A stretch of DNA of 9,555 nucleotides from an uncultured Oscillospiraceae bacterium. GTDB taxonomy: Bacteria; Bacillota; Clostridia; Oscillospirales; Acutalibacteraceae. Position numbers and translations under genes: made by a program. Under the pieces are notes generated by a model, which was not told the origin of the DNA, did no database searches, and saw nothing but the letters and a program-made list of their open reading frames with translations. This document shows, in pieces, positions 6,923 to 9,555 of the stretch. How positions within the stretch are numbered: position 1 is the stretch's first letter; every line of letters begins with the position of its first letter. The stretch is taken from the NCBI GenBank assembly GCA_900554535.1, contig USIA01000060.1:1-9555 (forward strand), written 5' to 3'.

Positions 6923-7836
6923 TTTATCACCTCCAAAAACAGGCTTTCAAGCGATGGCTCCATAAGTTCCACCTTAATCGGCGCAATATCTGCTTCGGCC
7001 AAAGTGGAGAAGATGGTATGCTGGGCCTTTTTCATCTCCCGGCTGTGTATTACAATTTCCCGCCCCTTTTCTTCTGATCCGTTCAGAAGTGATTGGCCTG
7101 TCATGCATTCTTTGAAATGCTGCAAATCAGCCTCGGTTGAAAATTCAATCAACAGACTGTCATGGCTGTGCAGCGCCTTAATTTCTGATAGTGTTCCGCC
7201 AACAGCGATATTACCGTCATTCAAGAGTGCCACATGATCGCAAATGCGCTCAACATCGGATAAAATATGTGTTGAAAATAAAACTGTTGTTGTCCCACGA
7301 ATTTTGTAAAGAATATCCAAGATTTCTTTTCTTCCTACCGGGTCAAGGGCGCTGGTAGGCTCATCGCAAATCAGCAGTTTAGGATCAGCCAATAACGCCT
7401 GTGCAATTCCAAGACGCTGTTTCATACCACGCGAATAACCGCCAACGCGCTTTCCTACACCATCAAGACCGACAAGGGAAAGCAGCTTTTTCCCTTTTTG
7501 AGAAATGATTTCTTTGGGAAGGCCAACAATTTCTCCGCACAGTGTAAGATACTGCATGGCAGTCATATAATTATAAAATTCCGGCACATCCGGCAAATAT
7601 CCAATATACTGATTTGTTTTAGTCTGTCCAAAATTAACTGGCTTATTACACACAAGGATTTCTCCCTGATCGGGCTGCAAAAGCCCCAAGACCATTTTCA
7701 TTGTTGTTGTTTTTCCTGCGCCGTTTTGCCCAATGAAGCCAAAAACGCTACCCTCTGGAACAGACATATTCAGATCTTTTATAATTTGCTGCTGCCCGAA
7801 ACTTTTAGATAGATTGCGTATAGAAAGCACATTCAT
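6919..7836 (-). CDS. ABC transporter ATP-binding protein (YxlF/BcrA-like)
   Basis: A 305-residue ATPase that would power the adjacent ABC-2 permease. The N-terminal nucleotide-binding domain (about 1-215) has Walker A GQNGAGKT (36-43), signature YSRGMKQ (134-140), Walker B LLICDEP (154-160, catalytic Glu159) and the switch His190 in FSTH. The C-terminal ~90 residues (from about 220) form the variable region ending in MEPSLESLFLEVIK, as seen in drug-resistance and lantibiotic-immunity ATPases (BcrA/CcmA type). ATG 7836 overlaps the stop of the upstream PLDc_N gene as ATGA, with a GAGG-type SD site in that gene's end. All motifs are intact, so the pump should be active. The substrate cannot be read from the sequence. 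Confidence 0.93.
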   Translation of the reverse strand: MNVLSIRNLSKSFGQQQIIKDLNMSVPEGSVFGFIGQNGAGKTTTMKMVLGLLQPDQGEILVCNKPVNFGQTKTNQYIGYLPDVPEFYNYMTAMQYLTLCGEIVGLPKEIISQKGKKLLSLVGLDGVGKRVGGYSRGMKQRLGIAQALLADPKLLICDEPTSALDPVGRKEILDILYKIRGTTTVLFSTHILSDVERICDHVALLNDGNIAVGGTLSEIKALHSHDSLLIEFSTEADLQHFKECMTGQSLLNGSEEKGREIVIHSREMKKAQHTIFSTLAEADIAPIKVELMEPSLESLFLEVIK

Positions 7837-8036
7837 TTTTCCTCACCTCTCCCAAAAACAAAATAGATAATCGGGCCAAACATAAGAATAATCAGAGAGA
7901 TTACAAGCCACATGGCCCTGTTCCCAAAGCGATAATGCGGATGCCGGAGAATATGCCGGACAGCGGCCACGGCAAGGATCACATCAATCACAAAGATGGG
8001 AATAAGAAGTGGAAACATTTCCTGCAACAAAGACAT
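7833..8036 (-). CDS. Small PLDc_N-domain membrane protein (YxlE-like)
   Basis: A 67-residue protein with two membrane helices (about 8-27 and 42-61) joined by a short basic loop (RHILRHPHYRFGNRAMW). The FG-NRAMWL and FGPIIYFVFGR pattern is that of the PLDc_N (phospholipase D nuclease N-terminal) family, which occurs as stand-alone peptides. In B. subtilis, YxlE of this family is encoded before the ABC pair YxlF-YxlG and acts as a negative regulator of SigY. Here the same order is seen, but no sigma factor is present in the window. The ATG is preceded by GGAGGT 8 bases upstream. First gene of the three-gene ABC operon. It could be a regulatory or structural subunit of the pump; this is inference. 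Confidence 0.82.
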   Translation of the reverse strand: MSLLQEMFPLLIPIFVIDVILAVAAVRHILRHPHYRFGNRAMWLVISLIILMFGPIIYFVFGRGEEK

Positions 8037-8118
8037 ACCAATTTACCTCCTACTGTTATAATTCGTATCTGTATTTGCGGGGCATCGGTATTTTCACCTT
8101 ATTATTCCCGCACAGGTT

Positions 8119-8147
8119 ATATTACCATAATGGAAATAAAAAAGCAA
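8119..8147 (-). promoter_or_regulatory. Promoter P1 of the ABC operon with internal operator
   Basis: Read on the - strand: -35 TTGCTT (8142-8147), a 17-base spacer, -10 TAATAT (8119-8124). The operator TTTCCATTATGGTAA (8122-8136) fills the -10 side of the spacer and runs into the -10 box. The leader to the PLDc_N start is about 75 bases. The -35 box is 9 bp from the -35 of the divergent promoter P2. The operator is shared with P2 and P3, pointing to common control, most simply repression by occluding RNA polymerase. Confidence 0.78.
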
Positions 8148-8156
8148 TACCCTCCC

Positions 8157-8185
8157 TTGACTTTTTGTTTCCACGGTGGTAATAT
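8157..8185 (+). promoter_or_regulatory. Promoter P2 of winged-helix regulator 1 with internal operator
   Basis: -35 TTGACT (8157-8162), 17-base spacer, -10 TAATAT (8180-8185). The operator TTTCCACGGTGGTAA (8168-8182) has the same position relative to the boxes as in P1 and P3, but the three central bases are CGG instead of TAA/TTA. The predicted transcription start (near 8192) lies right at the SD site AAAGGAGG (8193-8200), giving a very short leader. Divergent and back-to-back with P1, the classic layout of an autoregulated local regulator. Confidence 0.8.
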
Positions 8186-8206
8186 TTTCACAAAAGGAGG
8201 TTGAAC

Positions 8207-8761
8207 ATGGGCAGCAAGAATTTGAATGAGAAGATTATGGAATGTATTTCAAATCCGGCCAAGAGCCGCCTGCTGATAGAAATAATGCGTCGGGGGGAAG
8301 TTACCGCGAAGTATCTGGCTGAAAAATGCTCGGATATTCCTCAAACTACACTTTATCGTAATTTAAAACGAATGACCGATGATGGACTATTGAAAATTGT
8401 TAATGAAACACCAATACGCGGAACGGTTGAAAAGACTTACGCATTAACTTTTGACCCGTCTGATCCTCCATCAGTTCTCGGAGAAAATTCCGGCGCCATT
8501 TATATGCAGATGTTCTTTCAGTATTTTTTAACCTTCGCCAAGATTTTTCAAGAATATTGCGAAACACCGGGAATTGATATAAAGATGGATCGGTCTGGTC
8601 TTAGCCTTTCCCATGTTTATTTGACGGATGAAGAACTGGAAAAAGTAGTATCGGATATTGCTCAAATCTTATATCCGCTGCAAGATAACAAACTAGAGCC
8701 GGATCGCAAATTAAGAACCGTTGGATTGATAATCTCCCCGGAGCATAAAGCAGACGAATAG
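8207..8761 (+). CDS. Winged-helix transcription regulator 1 (ArsR-like superfamily)
   Basis: A 184-residue DNA-binding protein. ATG 8207 is chosen over TTG 8201 because AAAGGAGG (8193-8200) ends 6 bases before it. The N-terminal ~80 residues form a winged helix: NPAKSRLLIEIMRRGEVTAKYLAEKC, recognition helix around PQTTLYRNLKRMTDDGLL, and a wing near RGTVEKTYAL. The C-terminal half has an aromatic helix (MQMFFQYFLTFAKIFQEYC) and SHVYLTDEELEKVVSDIAQILY, which suit dimerisation or ligand sensing; I cannot name a ligand. It is transcribed divergently from the ABC operon through P2, and both promoters hold the same operator. It is thus the first candidate for the repressor of the module. A perfect terminator follows its stop codon. 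Confidence 0.85.
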   Translation: MGSKNLNEKIMECISNPAKSRLLIEIMRRGEVTAKYLAEKCSDIPQTTLYRNLKRMTDDGLLKIVNETPIRGTVEKTYALTFDPSDPPSVLGENSGAIYMQMFFQYFLTFAKIFQEYCETPGIDIKMDRSGLSLSHVYLTDEELEKVVSDIAQILYPLQDNKLEPDRKLRTVGLIISPEHKADE

Positions 8762-8763
8762 AG

Positions 8764-8796
8764 AGAAAACGCCCTATGGATACAAGGGCGTTTTCT
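8764..8796 (+). terminator. Rho-independent terminator after regulator 1
   Basis: A perfect 12-bp stem AGAAAACGCCCT (8764-8775) with AGGGCGTTTTCT (8785-8796), 9-base loop, ending in a short T-run within the stem. It starts 2 bases after the regulator 1 stop codon. It ends a single base before the -35 box of promoter P3 at 8798, so regulator 1 and regulator 2 are separate transcription units. Confidence 0.85.
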
Positions 8797-8797
8797 A

Positions 8798-8826
8798 TTG
8801 ACTTTATGTTTCCATAATGGTAATAT
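8798..8826 (+). promoter_or_regulatory. Promoter P3 of regulator 2-GntR operon with internal operator
   Basis: -35 TTGACT (8798-8803), 17-base spacer, -10 TAATAT (8821-8826). The operator TTTCCATAATGGTAA (8809-8823) occupies exactly the same place as in P1 and P2, and its 9-base core CCATAATGG equals that of P1 on the + strand. Transcription should start near 8833, leaving about 23 bases before the ATG at 8856. Confidence 0.8.
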
Positions 8827-8855
8827 TCTATTATCGGTAACAATGGAGATGTGTC

Positions 8856-9143
8856 ATGAGCAATGAACGCGAAAATGCACTGGACAAAAAATTCCATGCA
8901 CTATCAAATCAAACCAGACGGGAAATTTTAATGCGGCTAAACCAAAAACCCCACTCTGCGGGAGAGATTGCAGGATATTTTCAGATAACACCTGCCTCGA
9001 TTTCTTATCATCTTTCCCTGTTGCTAAAGAGTGGCTTAATTTGCTGTCGTCAAGTAGAAAAACGGAGGATATATAGTATCAATCGCGGCTCATTGGATGA
9101 AGTGTATTTATGGCTTACAGGTCTGTATCAATCACAAATATAG
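8856..9143 (+). CDS. ArsR/SdpR-like winged-helix repressor (regulator 2)
   Basis: A 95-residue ArsR-family regulator, the usual single-domain length. Residues 13-28 (FHALSNQTRREILMRL) match the family's first helices. The recognition helix is at about 45-58 (TPASISYHLSLLLKSG) and the wing at 63-73 (CCRQVEKRRIY). The match to SdpR-type autorepressors (ISDPTRRKIL, SISHHLNIL) is better than to metal sensors, since the ELCVCDL-type metal motif is missing; Cys63-Cys64 in the wing are unusual. Unlike sdpR, there is no sdpI-like membrane gene next to it. The ATG has GGAGA at 8845-8849. The promoter P3 carries the shared operator, so this protein is the second candidate for binding it. Confidence 0.86.
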   Translation: MSNERENALDKKFHALSNQTRREILMRLNQKPHSAGEIAGYFQITPASISYHLSLLLKSGLICCRQVEKRRIYSINRGSLDEVYLWLTGLYQSQI

Positions 9144-9154
9144 GGGACAATTCT

Positions 9155-9469
9155 ATGGGCTGGGATATTGATGTTCGAGAAAAAATATATTTGCGCCTTG
9201 CAAATGAGATTTTCTTTCGTATTTTACATGGAGAATATGCACAGGGAGAAAAACTCCCCTCTTACGCGGAACTCGCAAAAAAAGCAGGATGTAGCCCAGA
9301 AACTGTCAGAAAAGCGATCCGGGAGTTGCAGCAACAAGGAGTAGTTGAAAACTTAAGGGTGGGATATGCTGTTACTTCTGATAGCACCCAAATAACAGCT
9401 TATCGTCAACGCTATCTTATATCCATAAAAGAAGAATATCTTATTGCAAAAGCAAAAGTGGAAATTTAA
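9155..9469 (+). CDS. Small GntR/YtrA-family transcription regulator
   Basis: A 104-residue protein. ATG 9155 is chosen because a purine-rich AGGGGA (9142-9147) precedes it, whereas ATG 9110 lies inside the regulator 2 gene with no SD site. Residues about 8-75 form the GntR winged helix (IYLRLANEIFFRILHGEYAQGEKLPSYAELAK, then CSPETVRKAIRELQQQGVVE). The remaining ~30 residues (TAYRQRYLISIKEEYLIAKAK) form a short helix in place of a large effector domain, as in the YtrA subfamily, whose members usually control nearby ABC transporters. It begins 11 bases after regulator 2 and should share its transcript from P3. Its C-terminus is slightly shorter than typical YtrA proteins (about 120-130 residues), but the domain is complete. 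Confidence 0.85.
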   Translation: MGWDIDVREKIYLRLANEIFFRILHGEYAQGEKLPSYAELAKKAGCSPETVRKAIRELQQQGVVENLRVGYAVTSDSTQITAYRQRYLISIKEEYLIAKAKVEI

Positions 9470-9480
9470 AACAGCATATT

Positions 9481-9539
9481 GAAGCTATCCTGCCCCGCCT
9501 GACGGGGAAAGAAAAAACCGTTGCAGGGCAGGCAGCTTC
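9481..9539 (+). repeat. GC-rich nested inverted repeat (two alternative hairpins)
   Basis: Outer arms GAAGCTATCCTGCCC (9481-9495) and GGGCAGGCAGCTTC (9526-9539) pair over 13 positions with one small internal mismatch. An inner hairpin CCCCG (9493-9497) with CGGGG (9503-9507) uses the same C bases as the outer stem's inner end, so the two compete in part. An A-run (9508-9517, one G) lies in the loop. It may be a terminator without a T-run, a leader element of a gene beyond the window, or an element boundary. The last 86 bases hold no gene. Confidence 0.6.
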
Positions 9540-9555
9540 GTGCGCCCATAATGGA

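Noticed and set aside
7498..7812. Open frame of 104 codons on the + strand
   Set aside because: Shadow of the ABC ATPase N-terminal domain, which carries Walker A; no independent evidence.
1..9555. CRISPR arrays, tRNA or rRNA genes
   Set aside because: No regularly spaced repeats, cloverleaf-like segments with a T-loop consensus, or rRNA-like conserved blocks were seen on either strand. The segment after the recombinases is tnpV and not a tRNA att site.

Overview
The window looks like part of a genome from a gut-type Clostridia bacterium (Bacillota, Lachnospiraceae-like). The lysis genes, the paired serine recombinases and the TnpV fragment are all typical of mobile elements from that group, and Shine-Dalgarno (SD) sites are strong GGAGG types throughout. 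This placement rests on remembered gene families, not on a search.

Left part (1-5849, GC-rich, all on the + strand): the right end of a prophage or phage-like element. It holds the 3' end of a tail-associated protein with a glycoside-hydrolase-18-like tail, a holin, and an N-acetylmuramoyl-L-alanine amidase with an SH3-type C-terminus, followed by a strong terminator. Next comes a tightly packed integration cassette: a helix-turn-helix/double zinc-ribbon protein, a 56-residue SHOCT-like protein and two large serine recombinases. The genes overlap or nearly touch. Just past the last recombinase lies the 3' part of a tnpV-like gene with its 5' part missing, as expected if the element integrated into tnpV and the junction (attR) sits near 5850-5866.

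Right part (about 6160-9470, clearly more AT-rich): a compact cargo module. On the - strand, a two-helix PLDc_N-type membrane peptide, an ABC ATPase and an ABC-2 permease are joined by ATGA stop/start overlaps, an order resembling yxlE-yxlF-yxlG of the Bacillus subtilis sigY operon. On the + strand lie three transcription regulators: a winged-helix protein divergent from the ABC operon, an ArsR/SdpR-like protein, and a small GntR/YtrA-like protein.

The most striking feature is a shared promoter-operator design. Three promoters (ABC operon, regulator 1, and the regulator 2-GntR pair) each have a TTGACT or TTGCTT -35, a 17-bp spacer holding the near-palindrome TTTCCA-N3-TGG(T)AA, and a TAATAT -10. 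The module therefore looks like one regulon in which a local repressor occludes all three promoters. The window ends in a GC-rich nested hairpin and a fourth copy of the operator core, CCATAATGG, at the very edge.
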